Shown here one piece after another: positions 1 to 9,052 of a DNA stretch of 64,000 nucleotides; within the stretch, counting starts at the first letter, position 1; every line of letters starts with the position of its first letter. This stretch comes from Kineosporiaceae bacterium (lineage in GTDB: Bacteria; Actinomycetota; Actinomycetes; Actinomycetales; Kineosporiaceae): positions 62,001 through 126,000 of the forward strand of contig JADJPO010000002.1 in assembly GCA_016713225.1 (NCBI GenBank). The letters run 5' to 3'. The notes beneath the pieces were generated by a model. The model did no database searches. It worked only from the letters and a program-made list of their open reading frames with translations, and had not been told where the DNA came from. The translations under genes were made by a program, and so were the position numbers.

Positions 1-96
1 GTGGGGGGCGGGCCAGCCGAGGGCCGCGATCTGGTCGCGGATCACCTCGACGGCCCGCTGCGCCTGCCGCTTGATCGGGTTGATCACCACCGTCAC
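1..96 (-). CDS. Diacylglycerol kinase-like protein, N-terminal fragment
   Basis: Only the first 32 codons are inside the window; the gene runs off the left edge. Read from a GTG at 96, the peptide begins VTVVINPIKRQAQRAVEVIR. The hydrophobic strand followed by N-P-x-K is the usual opening of the YegS/LCB5 diacylglycerol-kinase catalytic fold, where it forms part of the nucleotide-binding site. It follows the AIM24 gene after 10 bases on the same strand, so the two may be co-transcribed. The family call rests on this short motif only. No clear Shine-Dalgarno sequence is visible. Confidence 0.5.
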   Translation of the reverse strand, partial: MTVVINPIKRQAQRAVEVIRDQIAALGWPAPH

Positions 97-106
97 GCGG
101 CAGTGA

Positions 107-832
107 TCAGTCACCCCCGAACATCCCGAGGCCACCGATCCCGCCCTGGGGGTTCTGGCTGGGCGTCGAGGCGGCGACCCACTGGGTGAACGCTGCCGGG
201 TTGCGGGACTGCACCAGCACCCTGCCCGGGCCGGTGAAGTCGAAGACGAAGCCCTCGCCGGTCTTCATCGACTGGAACATGCGGCCCTCGACCGCCTGGC
301 GCATCCGGAAGGTGATGTGCAGGTCGTAGGCGACGACGTGCCCGGTGTCGATGGTCACGCTCTGCCCCGGCTCGAGGTCGAAGAAGTCGATCGCGCCGTA
401 CACGCTCACCAGGGCCTCGCCCTGACCGGTGGCGCGCAGACCGAAGCCGCCCTCGCCGCCGAACAGGTTGGCCATGCCACCCCACTGGGTGTCGACCTGG
501 ACGCCGTGCGAGTTGGCGATCCAGTTGCTGCGGCCGAGGAAGAACGGTCGCTCAGGGCTGATCGGGATCGCGACGACGTCACCGGGCAGGACGCCGGCGA
601 CGTCCACCCAGCCGCCCTGAGCCGGCGCGGTGTAAGTGGTGACGAAGAATGACTCCCCACCCAGGGCCGCCCGCTTGAGGCCCTTGAGGATGCCGCCCTC
701 GGCCTTGGACTGGAGCTGCACCCCGGTCGAGTGGGCGAGCATGGCACCGCCCTCGACCCGCATCGGTTCGCCCGGAGCCAGGTGGCAGCGGGCCACCGTG
801 AACGAGGGGTTGTGTCGCAACTGGACCTGCAT
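107..832 (-). CDS. AIM24 family protein (TIGR00266-like)
   Basis: A 241-residue protein without signal peptide or membrane segments. It is rich in short beta strands and glycines and ends in a Gly/Met-rich tail (GGIGGLGMFGGD). The pattern of MRVEGGAMLAHS near the start, GESFFVTTYTAP around residue 60 and the F-D-L-E-P-G-Q-S segment near 150 matches the AIM24 family, a double-stranded beta-helix fold of uncertain function. The yeast member is a mitochondrial inner-membrane protein; bacterial members are cytosolic and uncharacterised. GAGGAG lies about 11 bases before the ATG. The gene diverges from the TPR-like gene across a gap of about 335 bases. Confidence 0.8.
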   Translation of the reverse strand: MQVQLRHNPSFTVARCHLAPGEPMRVEGGAMLAHSTGVQLQSKAEGGILKGLKRAALGGESFFVTTYTAPAQGGWVDVAGVLPGDVVAIPISPERPFFLGRSNWIANSHGVQVDTQWGGMANLFGGEGGFGLRATGQGEALVSVYGAIDFFDLEPGQSVTIDTGHVVAYDLHITFRMRQAVEGRMFQSMKTGEGFVFDFTGPGRVLVQSRNPAAFTQWVAASTPSQNPQGGIGGLGMFGGD

Positions 833-1167
833 GGTGGGTCGTTCTCCTCACGCCGAGGGCCGGAGCGGGTCGTCCGGCCGGTGACCGATCACGTCGGGAC
901 AACTACACCAGGTCGCGCGCACCAGGTGTGGTCGCGTGGTCACTGTGGCGCGTCGATGATCGTGAAATCGGCGCCTGCTCAGGCGAAAACAGAACCTTTA
1001 CTGTCACTGCGTAGTGTCTTGAACACCTTGGGTGCAACCGTGTGCAGCAGCACTCGGGAGACGCTACCTTGGCCCAATCTTCTCGCGCCCGGCTGTATGA
1101 GCGGGGTCGTTCACGGGCGTTCTGAAGACCGAGGCCTTCCCCCTTGACTCGGTTTCCGGAGGAGCAC
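833..1167. other. Intergenic region between divergent genes
   Basis: About 335 bases lie between the AIM24 start and the TPR-like gene start. The sequence is less GC-rich near 955-1025. It contains a direct repeat of CACCAGGT around 907-930, flanked so that it also reads partly as an inverted repeat (ACACCAGGT and ACCAGGTGT). It probably holds the promoters of both genes. I see no confident -35/-10 pair and no coding signal. Confidence 0.4.
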
Positions 1168-2034
1168 GTGTACGCCGATGGTGCAGCCGCGCCCAAAATG
1201 TTCCATGCCCTGCTCCAGTGGGCCGTCAACCTCAGGAGCCTGGGCGATCTGCCGAGCGCCTGCTCCGCCGCCGAGGCGCTGTGCCGTGAGGCACAGACCG
1301 CGGCCGAGCTGCGCCAATCCCATCGACTCCTCGCCGAGCTGCGCGAGGCGACGGGCGATCTCGCCGGTGCTCGTCAGGTCCGCGAGTTCCTCGCCGACCT
1401 GGCGCGACGGGTGGCCTCGGTCGAGCCGACGGCCAACCACCAGGTCGACCTGCTGACCGCGCTGGACGAGCTCGGCGACCTCGCCCGCAAGCTCGGTGAC
1501 CACTGGACGGTTCTGGAGTGCCACGGCAACCACGGCCGGGCGGCCGTGTTGCGTGAGCTGGTACGTCGTCACGGTGACCAGGTGAGCCTGCAGACGGAGT
1601 TGTGCTACAGCCTGCGCCGGGCAGGCAACGCCGCGCGTGAGATCGGCTCGTACGAGGAGGCCCGCAACCTGCTCGAGGAGCGGCTCACCACCGCCCGGGT
1701 GACCTGTTCGGCCGACCCGGTGGATCACCGGTTGGTCGCCCTGGTCGCCGCCGCGCTGGCCGATCTGGGCGCGTTGTTGCTGACGCTGCGCGAGCCTCGG
1801 GCCGAGGTGCTGCTGCGCGAGGAGCTCGGGTTGCGTACCTGGCTGGAGTCGGTTCGTCCCGGCGACGCCCGGGCCCGCCAGGAGCTCGCCACCTGCCACG
1901 TGGCGATGACCGCGGTGGGTGTCGACACCGGTCAGCACAAGGCGATCGCGACCGCCCTGCTCTCGCAGATCGAGCTGGAGGGTGCGCTCGACCCGAGCGG
2001 GTATCACCTGCTCAGTTCGCTCCGGGCGGGCTGA
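1168..2034 (+). CDS. TPR-like helical protein of unknown function
   Basis: A 288-residue, Ala/Leu/Arg-rich protein made almost wholly of amphipathic helices, with repeated pairs such as LLAELREATGDLAGARQVREF and LCYSLRRAGNAAREIGSYEEA that look like degenerate tetratricopeptide repeats. It has no signal peptide, membrane segment or catalytic motif. The start is taken as GTG at 1168 because GGAGGAG at 1158-1164 lies directly in front of it; an in-frame TTG at 1144 would add eight residues but has no ribosome site. Similar TPR proteins often act as scaffolds or sit beside regulators, but nothing here fixes a role. Confidence 0.65.
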   Translation: MYADGAAAPKMFHALLQWAVNLRSLGDLPSACSAAEALCREAQTAAELRQSHRLLAELREATGDLAGARQVREFLADLARRVASVEPTANHQVDLLTALDELGDLARKLGDHWTVLECHGNHGRAAVLRELVRRHGDQVSLQTELCYSLRRAGNAAREIGSYEEARNLLEERLTTARVTCSADPVDHRLVALVAAALADLGALLLTLREPRAEVLLREELGLRTWLESVRPGDARARQELATCHVAMTAVGVDTGQHKAIATALLSQIELEGALDPSGYHLLSSLRAG

Positions 2035-2072
2035 CCGCGACCTCCCTCCCGCAGGGCAGACATGGCATTGTC

Positions 2073-3341
2073 ATGACCCCCTCTTATCCAGCGGGGCCTA
2101 GCGTGGAGCCAGTGAACACCTCGGCAGGCCCCCCGGCCCTGACGCGCCGCGCCGCGCGTGAGCAGGCCGCTCGCCGCCGCACGCACCGCCTCCCCGCGCG
2201 CCCGTGGTCGTCCCGCGCCGGTCGTGCCCTGCTGGTGATGGCCGTGCTCACGCCGATCGGCTGGGGTGCCGGCCTCCTGCTCCAGCCCGACGTGGCGGTG
2301 ACCAACCTGACCGCGGCCTCCTCGGGCGGTACCAGCTCGGCCGGCGGCGCCATGGCCCCGGTGCCGATGGACAGCCTGTCCGCCGGGCCGACGACGGTGA
2401 GTCGCGGCGTCGTCCCGAGCCGTGCACCGTCGGTCGCCACCGCCCCGCGACCGAAGACCACGACCCGCGCCACGACGCCGGCGCCGCGCGGCGTCCGGGC
2501 CGGGGAGCAGACGCTGGTCGACCTGGCCTATGCCTCCGGCTCGGAGGCGCAGAAGCTCGACCTCTACCTCCCGGCACGTACCGGCACGGCCGTACCGCTC
2601 GTGATCCTGATCCACGGCGGCGCTTTCGTGGGTGGTGACAAGGGTGATGACGCCGAACAAGCCGAGGCGTTGCGGGGCAAGGGGTTCGCGGTCGCCAGCC
2701 TGAACTACCGACTCTCCGGCGAAGCGCAGTTCCCGGCCGGGGTGCGCGATGTCAAGGCGGCCGTTCGCTGGTTGCGGGCGCACGCGGCGTCCCACGGGCT
2801 GCACCCCGATCGGTTCGCGGCCTGGGGCACCTCCGCCGGCGGCTATCTGGCCACGATGCTCGGCGTCACCGGTGATCAACGCACCACCCTGGACGACGCG
2901 AGCCTGGGCAACGCCAAGGTCAGCAGCGCGGTGCAGTTGGTGGTGGATCTCTACGGCCCCGGCGACTTCCTGAGCATGGACGCTCAGGCCGCCGATCCCG
3001 GGGGATGTGCCGACGGGCCACAGGTCCACGATGCGGGCGACTCCCCGGAATCGCAGTGGCTCGGGGCGCCGGTCCAGTCGGTGCCGGCCCTCGCGGCCAC
3101 CTCGAACCCGATGCGCTACCTGGCCAAGGCCGCGCACCTGCCGCCGTTCGTGGTGGCCCACGGCAACCGTGACTGCCTGGTGCCCTACGGCCAGTCGCTG
3201 CAGTTGGTGGCCGCCCTGAAGAAGGCCGGGGCCTCGGTGTCGTTCACCCTGGTCGACGGAGCGGGGCACTCGGCACCCGAGTTCGACGGCCTCTTCGGCC
3301 CCGCGATGAGCGGCCTGGCCCGGCTGGCCCGCCAGCCCTGA
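2073..3341 (+). CDS. Membrane-anchored or secreted alpha/beta hydrolase (esterase)
   Basis: The 422-residue protein starts with a basic cytosolic tail (RRAAREQAARRR), then one hydrophobic segment at about residues 50-70 and a Ser/Thr/Pro/Ala-rich linker to about 145. The rest is an alpha/beta-hydrolase domain of the BD-FAE/carboxylesterase type. Visible motifs are the oxyanion HGG (about 179-182), the nucleophile elbow G-T-S-A-G with Ser254, an acid candidate in GNRDCLVP and the catalytic His in GAGHS. It should cleave an ester, possibly of cell-wall polysaccharide or plant material, outside the membrane. The substrate cannot be told from sequence. It faces the cyclase gene tail to tail. Confidence 0.8.
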   Translation: MTPSYPAGPSVEPVNTSAGPPALTRRAAREQAARRRTHRLPARPWSSRAGRALLVMAVLTPIGWGAGLLLQPDVAVTNLTAASSGGTSSAGGAMAPVPMDSLSAGPTTVSRGVVPSRAPSVATAPRPKTTTRATTPAPRGVRAGEQTLVDLAYASGSEAQKLDLYLPARTGTAVPLVILIHGGAFVGGDKGDDAEQAEALRGKGFAVASLNYRLSGEAQFPAGVRDVKAAVRWLRAHAASHGLHPDRFAAWGTSAGGYLATMLGVTGDQRTTLDDASLGNAKVSSAVQLVVDLYGPGDFLSMDAQAADPGGCADGPQVHDAGDSPESQWLGAPVQSVPALAATSNPMRYLAKAAHLPPFVVAHGNRDCLVPYGQSLQLVAALKKAGASVSFTLVDGAGHSAPEFDGLFGPAMSGLARLARQP

Positions 3342-3358
3342 TCAGCGCCGGTGGATCA

Positions 3359-3379
3359 CCCGCCGGCCACGCCGGCGGG
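3359..3379. terminator. Short hairpin between convergent genes
   Basis: CCCGCCGG and CCGGCGGG form an 8-bp perfect stem around a 5-base loop. It lies 18 bases after the esterase stop and about 57 bases from the stop of the oppositely oriented cyclase gene. No T-run follows, as is usual in GC-rich actinobacteria, so termination is inferred from position and stem only. Confidence 0.45.
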
Positions 3380-3435
3380 CCGGCAGCAGATGGGACGCCG
3401 CGGGCACCGACAGGTGTTCGCGGACCCCGGGCTCG

Positions 3436-4980
3436 TCAGGAGTGGATCAGTCGGCCCCGGCCGGCGGACTTGGCCGCGTAGAGCCGCTGATCCGCCTGCT
3501 GGACGAGCTGGTCGGCCTCGACGGACGGCCCGGTGGCCATACCGACGCTGATGGTGATGCGCAGGCCCTCGACGACCTCGTCCCAGGGGTGGTTGCTGAC
3601 CCCGGCGAGCAGGTCCTCACCACGCAGCGGAAGGTCCATCCGGGAGGTGCCGGACAGGAAGACCAGGAACTCGTCGCCCCCCATGCGGACCGCGAGGTCG
3701 CCGGCCCGGGTGAGTTCGACCAGGACCGAGGCGACCCGGCGCAGCACCTCATCGCCCACCGGGTGTCCGTGGGTGTCGTTGACCGCCTTGAACCGGTCGA
3801 TATCGATCATGAACGCTGCCACCTGCTCGTCGGCGCGCTCGTGGCGCAGCCGGGTCAGGTGACGGGCGTAGGCGTGGCGGTTGGCCAGGCCGGTGAGCTC
3901 ATCGACGTAGGCACGTTCCGACAGTCGCTGATTCTCGAGGACGACGCGGGCCAGTTCGATCTGGGTGCGAGCCGCGGCCATGTCGGTCAGATGCGACTGC
4001 CACCGTTGCCGGGCGATGGTCTCGGCGTAGCGTCGCCAGGATCGCGCGGGTGGGCTGGCCAGCGTGGTCAGGCTGAGGATGTACGGCCTCATGCCCGCCT
4101 CGCTCTCGTGGTCGAGATGCATCAAGGCGATCTCGGCATGAGCCGCTGCGGTGGTGCCGTCGCCGTCGTCCGCGGCCCGAATGGCCTGACCGAGGTGGAC
4201 GCAGGCGCGATAGCGAGGTCGGTGGAGCGGGTGTAGTCGCTGCAGGAGCTGCTCGGGCGGCTGGTCGTCCGCCTCGCCGGCGAAGGCCGCCATCAGGTAG
4301 TCCAGTGCGGCCGTCTCGTCCGCCCACAACGGGTGCATGGTCTGCAGGAACGCCGGCGTGAGTGCGGGGCGTCCGCGGGCGAGTGTGCGGGCCTCCTCGC
4401 GGGAGCCGACCTCGGCCAGAGAGCAGGCCAGGGGGACCACGCTCTCGTACTGGTTCAGGACGACGACGCGTCGCGTCAGCTCCGCGATCCGGGCGTACGC
4501 GGGGGACACCCCGGCGAGGGCCTCGGCCGCGAGGTCGTGCATCTCGAGGGCGAGCTCCCACAGCCCGCGGGTGTGATACGAGAGGCCGCACGAGGTGTAG
4601 GCCATGGGCCGGTCGACCGGGTCACCGTTGCCGTCGTCGAGCAGGGCGACGGCCCTGGCCAGATCACTCGAGGCCGCCGCCCACTCGTGCTCGTCGTGTG
4701 TGGGCGTGTAGGCGCGCATCGCCAGCGCGGTGGCGAGGAGGGCGTCGTGCTTCGCCCCTTCGATCGCCGTGAGCATGTCCTCGAGATGCGGTTCCGCGTC
4801 CTCGGCCTGGTCGAGCGCCGCCGCGAGGCGGGCGAAGTGCGCCATGAACTCGACATCGATCCAGCCCTCCCGGCGGGCCGACGTCAGCAGTTCGTCGACC
4901 TCGCCCGACTGCGGATCGATCTGCGCGAGCTCGACCAACTCGTAGGCCCGGATCTTCGCCGCGCGATGCCCGTCCATCAT
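3436..4980 (-). CDS. Diguanylate cyclase with N-terminal helical repeat region
   Basis: A 514-residue cytosolic protein. Residues 1 to about 340 are helical and TPR-like; about 350-514 form a GGDEF domain. The active-site GGDEF is intact at residues 434-438, and the inhibitory site R-x-x-D (RAGD) lies exactly five residues before it, so both product inhibition and catalysis are expected. It should make cyclic di-GMP from two GTP. The linker carries a coiled-coil-like helix ending in the usual D-E-L-T-G-L-A-N-R. The upstream region has an inverted repeat GATTAC-N5-GTAATC (4985-5001). No strong ribosome site is seen. The repeat domain probably senses a protein or ligand signal. Confidence 0.88.
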   Translation of the reverse strand: MMDGHRAAKIRAYELVELAQIDPQSGEVDELLTSARREGWIDVEFMAHFARLAAALDQAEDAEPHLEDMLTAIEGAKHDALLATALAMRAYTPTHDEHEWAAASSDLARAVALLDDGNGDPVDRPMAYTSCGLSYHTRGLWELALEMHDLAAEALAGVSPAYARIAELTRRVVVLNQYESVVPLACSLAEVGSREEARTLARGRPALTPAFLQTMHPLWADETAALDYLMAAFAGEADDQPPEQLLQRLHPLHRPRYRACVHLGQAIRAADDGDGTTAAAHAEIALMHLDHESEAGMRPYILSLTTLASPPARSWRRYAETIARQRWQSHLTDMAAARTQIELARVVLENQRLSERAYVDELTGLANRHAYARHLTRLRHERADEQVAAFMIDIDRFKAVNDTHGHPVGDEVLRRVASVLVELTRAGDLAVRMGGDEFLVFLSGTSRMDLPLRGEDLLAGVSNHPWDEVVEGLRITISVGMATGPSVEADQLVQQADQRLYAAKSAGRGRLIHS

Positions 4981-4984
4981 GATC

Positions 4985-5001
4985 GATTACTCTCTGTAAT
5001 C
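4985..5001. promoter_or_regulatory. Possible operator before the cyclase gene
   Basis: GATTAC and GTAATC form a perfect 6-bp inverted repeat around TCTCT, only five bases upstream of the cyclase start codon. It is the most AT-rich stretch nearby. It could be a regulator site or part of the promoter. This is inference from symmetry and position. Confidence 0.3.
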
Positions 5002-5138
5002 AACCGAGGGCACACTGGGTCGTGTGTGCACAAAGGCACGGCAAAGGGACCGTGGTGGGCCACGCGGTGGATCATTGCACGTCGCGAAGGATCCGCTGCT
5101 CAGGTTGCGGTATCACCCTCGGATGGACCAATGGATCA

Positions 5139-5185
5139 GACGCTGATGACGTGGGATCGATCATCGGTAACGCGTCGTCAGCGTC
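5139..5185. terminator. Stem-loop downstream of the enoyl-CoA hydratase gene
   Basis: GACGCTGATGACG at 5139-5151 and CGTCGTCAGCGTC at 5173-5185 pair over 13 positions with one mismatch, around a 21-base loop. It lies about 65 bases past the stop codon of the leftward enoyl-CoA hydratase gene and could end its transcript before the cyclase promoter. The rest of 5002-5249 shows no gene. Confidence 0.4.
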
Positions 5186-5249
5186 ATGGGTGATCAGGCA
5201 TCAGCAGAGGCGGCAGGAATACCCTCGGTGATGAGATCTCGGCCCTGGA

Positions 5250-6050
5250 TCACTCTCCGTGGAAGCGCGGGGTCCGGCGCTCCCGGAACGCGAGCACTCC
5301 CTCTCGGAAGTCATCGGTGGTCAGCAGCTGCCGTTGCCCGACCTCCTCGCGGGCCAGTACCTGGTGCAGTTCGGGCAGGGTGGCCGCGTTGATGGCAGCG
5401 GCCGTGGCGGCCAGCGCCTGTGGTGCGCCATTCGCGAACGCCTGCTCCAGGTGGTGTGCCACCTCGCCGAACTCCTCATCGGGGCAGGTCTGAGCGATCA
5501 GGCCCCAGTCCAGGGCCGTCGCCGCCGAGATCTGTTCGCCGGTCAGGGCCAGGCGCAGGGCGCGAGCCCGGCCGGCCGAGGCGGCGACCAAGGCCGTCGC
5601 GGCGCCGTCCGGCATCAAGCCGATCTTGTTGAATCCCAACAGGAACGACGCCGACTCTGCGGCCAGGATGTAGTGCGTGGCCAGCGCAAGGGAGAAGCCC
5701 ACCCCCGCAGCCACCCCGTTCACCAGGCCCAGTACCGGCACCGGACTGCCCACCAGGGCACGGATCGCCCGGCCCACACTGTCCAGGGTCGTGGCACCCA
5801 CGTCGTCCAGCCCCGACACCGCGTCCAGGTGTGCCCCGGAACAGAATCCCCGTCCGGTGCCGGTCACCGTGATCACCCGGATGTCGGGGCGCGCACCGAG
5901 CGCGGTCACGCCGTCCGCGATCGTCTCGAGCATGGCGGCGTCGACCGCGTTCAGGCGTTCGGGGGCGTTCAGGGTGATCCGGCCGACGGCGCCCTCGACC
6001 ACGATCGTGACCAGTTCGGTGCGGCTGGGCAGTGATGGCGCGGGCGTCAT
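5250..6050 (-). CDS. Enoyl-CoA hydratase/isomerase family protein
   Basis: A 266-residue crotonase-fold protein. It shows the N-terminal strand ITLNAPERLNAVD, the oxyanion-hole segments GRGFCSGAHLD and VNGVAAGVGFSLALA, and the C-terminal FREGVLAFRERRTPRF typical of the family. The second conserved acidic position, where classical hydratases have Glu, falls in GLMPDGAA and is Asp, so an isomerase or related activity is possible. The start is ATG at 6050 because GGAGG stands directly before it; a longer reading to 6125 would run into the divergent CoA-transferase start. With its divergent neighbour it suggests fatty- or branched-acyl-CoA metabolism. Confidence 0.85.
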   Translation of the reverse strand: MTPAPSLPSRTELVTIVVEGAVGRITLNAPERLNAVDAAMLETIADGVTALGARPDIRVITVTGTGRGFCSGAHLDAVSGLDDVGATTLDSVGRAIRALVGSPVPVLGLVNGVAAGVGFSLALATHYILAAESASFLLGFNKIGLMPDGAATALVAASAGRARALRLALTGEQISAATALDWGLIAQTCPDEEFGEVAHHLEQAFANGAPQALAATAAAINAATLPELHQVLAREEVGQRQLLTTDDFREGVLAFRERRTPRFHGE

Positions 6051-6097
6051 CGGGGCCTCCGGTGCGGGTGGTTGCCTGCCCGTAGAGTAGGCGGCCG

Positions 6098-7327
6098 ATG
6101 ACCACTGCCACCCCGCCGGGGCCACAGCCCGACCGTCACCCGCCCTCTCCGGAGGCAGGCCGCGGCCCGGGAACCGGTGGCCGGGGACCCTTGGCCGGGC
6201 TCGTCGTGGTGGAGTTCGCCGGCATCGGCCCGGCGCCGTTCGCGGCGTTGATCCTGGCGGAGCTGGGCGCGGACGTCGTCCGGATCGATCGGTCCGATGG
6301 TGGCGGTGCCTTGTCGAGCGCCCTCAGCGGCCTGAACCGGTCGCGCCCCTCGGTGGCCCTCGACCTCAAGCACCCCGAGGGTGCCGCCGTGGCGATGCGC
6401 CTGATCGAGCAGGCCGACGTGGTGCTCGAGGGATGGCGGCCCGGGGTGTGCGAGCGGCTGGGGCTCGGGCCCGAGGACTGCCTGGCCCGCAATCCGCGCC
6501 TGATCTACGCCCGGATGACCGGGTGGGGGCAGGATGGCCCGTGGGCGCAGCGGGCCGGGCACGACATCACCTACGCGGCCATCACCGGGGCGCTGCACCT
6601 GGTCGGTCCGGCTGAACGACCCGTGGTGCCGGCGAACCTGCTGGCCGACTTCGGTGGCGGAACGATGTACCTGCTCGTCGGGGTGCTCTCGGCGCTGCAC
6701 GCCCGGCAGGCCACCGGTGCCGGCCAGGTGATCGATGCGGCCATGGTGGACGGCACAGCGTCGCTGGTGACGATGGTGTACGCCATGTACGGCACCGGTT
6801 TGTGGCGCGACGAACGTGGCGTGAACATGCTGGACGGCGGGCTGCCGTTCTATGACACCTACCGCTGCGCGGACGGCAGGTTCGTGGCCGTCGGGCCGCT
6901 GGAGCCGCAGTTCTACGCTGCGCTGCTCGACGGCTTGGGGCTGGGCGAACGCGAGGACCTGCGCCGGGCACAGTGGGACGAGGCGACCTGGCCCGAGCAG
7001 CGGCGGCTGTTCACCGAGCTCTTCGCCACGCGGACCCGCGACGAATGGGCGGCTCGGTTCGACGGGAGCGATGCCTGTGTGGCCCCGGTGCTGGGACTGA
7101 GCGAGGCGCCGTCCCACCCGCACCTGGCCGCCCGTGGGGTGTTCACCGAGGTGGACGGCGTGGTGCAACCCCGGGTGGCGCCGCGGTTCTCGGCCACCCC
7201 CGCGGGCGAGCCGACGCCCGCCCGGTCGGCCGGCGCCGACACGCGAAACGTGTTGCTGGCGCGGGGCTTCAGCGAGGTGGAGGTCGACGGTCTGCTGGCG
7301 TCGGGGGTCGTCGTTCAGATCGACTGA
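6098..7327 (+). CDS. CaiB/BaiF CoA-transferase family, alpha-methylacyl-CoA racemase type
   Basis: A 409-residue protein with a short Pro/Gly-rich N-terminus and a full class III CoA-transferase fold. AGHDITY and LLADFGGGTMYL correspond to the segments that carry the catalytic His and Asp in mycobacterial alpha-methylacyl-CoA racemase (Mcr), so racemisation of 2-methylacyl-CoA thioesters is more likely than CoA transfer. Such racemases prepare branched or sterol side chains for beta-oxidation. The adjacent enoyl-CoA hydratase, divergent across 47 bases, fits this. The 3' end overlaps the convergent F420-dependent dehydrogenase gene by 13 bases. Confidence 0.87.
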   Translation: MTTATPPGPQPDRHPPSPEAGRGPGTGGRGPLAGLVVVEFAGIGPAPFAALILAELGADVVRIDRSDGGGALSSALSGLNRSRPSVALDLKHPEGAAVAMRLIEQADVVLEGWRPGVCERLGLGPEDCLARNPRLIYARMTGWGQDGPWAQRAGHDITYAAITGALHLVGPAERPVVPANLLADFGGGTMYLLVGVLSALHARQATGAGQVIDAAMVDGTASLVTMVYAMYGTGLWRDERGVNMLDGGLPFYDTYRCADGRFVAVGPLEPQFYAALLDGLGLGEREDLRRAQWDEATWPEQRRLFTELFATRTRDEWAARFDGSDACVAPVLGLSEAPSHPHLAARGVFTEVDGVVQPRVAPRFSATPAGEPTPARSAGADTRNVLLARGFSEVEVDGLLASGVVVQID

Positions 7328-8376
7328 GGCACGAGTTCACGCAGGCCCGGCAGCACCTGGTCGGCGAAGGTCCGCAGGAAACGCTCCTGGTCATGACCCG
7401 GGCCGTGCAACACCAGATGGTTGAACCCGAGGTCGGTGTACAGCTTCACCGCTCCGACCACGTCCTCGGGTCGAGAGGCGACGATCCACCGGGTGGCCAC
7501 CTGCTCGATGGGCAGGGCGTCGGCGGCGGCCTCCATCTCGGCGGGGGAGTGGATCGAGTGCTTCTGCTCCGCGGACAGCGACAGCGGCGCCCAGAACCGG
7601 GTGTTCTCCAGGGCGAGGGCGGGATCCGGGTCCCACGAGACCTTGATCTCGATCATCCGGTCCACGGCGCCCCCGGTGCGGCCGGAATCGGAAACTCCTT
7701 GGGCCACAGCGGGAATCAGCTTGTCCGCGTACAGTTCGCGACCCTTGCCCGAGGTGGCGATGAAGCCGTCACCGACCCGGCCGGCGTACTTGGCGACCAC
7801 CGGGCCGCCGGCGGCGATGTAGATCGGCACCACCTGGTCCGGGCGGTCGTAGATCGCGGCATCCGCGGTGCGGTAGTAGGTGCCCTCGAAGTCGACCCGA
7901 TCCTGCGTCCACAGCCGACGGATCAGGTCGACCGCCTCGCGCAACCGGGCGAACCGCTCCTTGAACTCGGGCCAGGCGTCCTCACCGGTGCCCACGGCCC
8001 CGACCGCCACTTCGTTGAGCGCCTCCCCGGTGCCCACACCCAGCATCACCCGACCCGGGGCGAGACAGGCCAGCGTGGCGAACGACTGGGCGATGATCGC
8101 GGGGTTGTAGCGGAACGTCGGGGTGAGCACCGACGTCCCGAGCAGCACGCGCTCGGTGCGGGCCGCCACGTTCGACAGCCACACCAGCGAGGACGGCGCG
8201 TGCCCGCCGGTCAGGCGCCAGGGCTGGAAGTGGTCCGAGATGGTGACGCTGTCGAGGCCCACCTGTTCGGCCAGGACGGCGTAGCGCGCCAGGTCCTGGG
8301 GGCTGAACTGTTCGGCCGAGGCCTTGTAGCCGATGCGCAGGGGGGTCGAGCCGCCGGTCGTCATGGCGTTCAGCAT
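7315..8376 (-). CDS. fgd: F420-dependent glucose-6-phosphate dehydrogenase
   Basis: A 353-residue luciferase-like (LLM) TIM-barrel protein. It matches mycobacterial Fgd over its length: GYKASAEQFSP at the start, SDHFQPW, GTSVLTPTFRYNP, GVGTGEALNE, YIAAGGP, TSGKGRELY and FWAPLSLSAEQKHSI. It oxidises glucose-6-phosphate to 6-phosphogluconolactone and reduces coenzyme F420, supplying F420H2 to other LLM and split-barrel enzymes. Two such proteins are also in this window. It is about 17 residues longer than the usual 336. An alternative ATG at 8364 would shorten the N-terminus by four residues. Confidence 0.92.
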   Translation of the reverse strand: MLNAMTTGGSTPLRIGYKASAEQFSPQDLARYAVLAEQVGLDSVTISDHFQPWRLTGGHAPSSLVWLSNVAARTERVLLGTSVLTPTFRYNPAIIAQSFATLACLAPGRVMLGVGTGEALNEVAVGAVGTGEDAWPEFKERFARLREAVDLIRRLWTQDRVDFEGTYYRTADAAIYDRPDQVVPIYIAAGGPVVAKYAGRVGDGFIATSGKGRELYADKLIPAVAQGVSDSGRTGGAVDRMIEIKVSWDPDPALALENTRFWAPLSLSAEQKHSIHSPAEMEAAADALPIEQVATRWIVASRPEDVVGAVKLYTDLGFNHLVLHGPGHDQERFLRTFADQVLPGLRELVPQSI

Positions 8377-8428
8377 GTCATCCGCGCAGGTGAAGGGCTC
8401 GTCCGGGCCGGGAAACTAGCATGGCCGG

Positions 8429-9052
8429 ATGCCCTCTTTCGGTAGCGTCGAGCTGATCGGCTACCTCGCCTCGGCCCTGGTCGTGATCTCCCTGGCGATG
8501 ACCTCCGTGGTCCGGCTGCGGGTGATCTCGCTGGCCGGCTCGGTCGTCTTCGTGGCGTACGGCCTGCTGATCGGATCGATCCCGGTCGTGATCACCAATG
8601 CGTGCATCGCGATGCTGAATCTCTGGTTCCTGCGCAAGGAGTTCTCGCGCTCGGGCCGCGATCTGGGCGCCGTCCCGATCGCCGTCGATGCTCCGTTCCT
8701 GCTCGACTTCCTGCACAGCCACGACGCCGACATCCGGCAGTTCCAGCCGGACTTCGCCGGGGTGACACCGGATTCGTGCGCCTGGCTGCTCACCCGTGAC
8801 GGTCTGCCCGCCGGGGCACTGGTGGGGCGTCGCGAGGGCGATGAGCTGGTCGTCGTCCTCGACTATGTGCTGAAGCCGTACCGCGACTCACGTCTCGGAC
8901 GGTGGCTCTACGGCCCGGGTGCGCGGGTGTTCCGCGACATCGGCCTCACCCGGCTGGTCGCCCCGGCCGACACCGCCAGTCACATCAGCTATCTGCGGTC
9001 GGTGGGCTTTCGCCCCGAGAGCTCGGGGATGGTGCTGGACCTTCAGGGATGA
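8429..9052 (+). CDS. Membrane protein with C-terminal GNAT-like domain
   Basis: A 207-residue protein in two parts. Residues 1-75 hold three hydrophobic segments (GYLASALVVISLAM, VISLAGSVVFVAYGLLIG, VVITNACIAMLNLWFL), like small YgjV-type membrane proteins. Residues 90-207 look like an acetyltransferase fold: V-L-D-Y-V-L-K-P-x-x-R-x-S-x-L-G at motif A and a final SYLRSVGFRPESSGMVLDL. The catalytic function and substrate are unknown. The last 68 bases overlap the 3' end of the convergent nucleotidyltransferase gene. Confidence 0.7.
   Translation: MPSFGSVELIGYLASALVVISLAMTSVVRLRVISLAGSVVFVAYGLLIGSIPVVITNACIAMLNLWFLRKEFSRSGRDLGAVPIAVDAPFLLDFLHSHDADIRQFQPDFAGVTPDSCAWLLTRDGLPAGALVGRREGDELVVVLDYVLKPYRDSRLGRWLYGPGARVFRDIGLTRLVAPADTASHISYLRSVGFRPESSGMVLDLQG

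Noticed and set aside
6061..6105. FliA-like GCCGATGA before the CoA-transferase start
   Set aside because: The ATG of that word is the start codon itself and no matching -35 element lies at the right distance.
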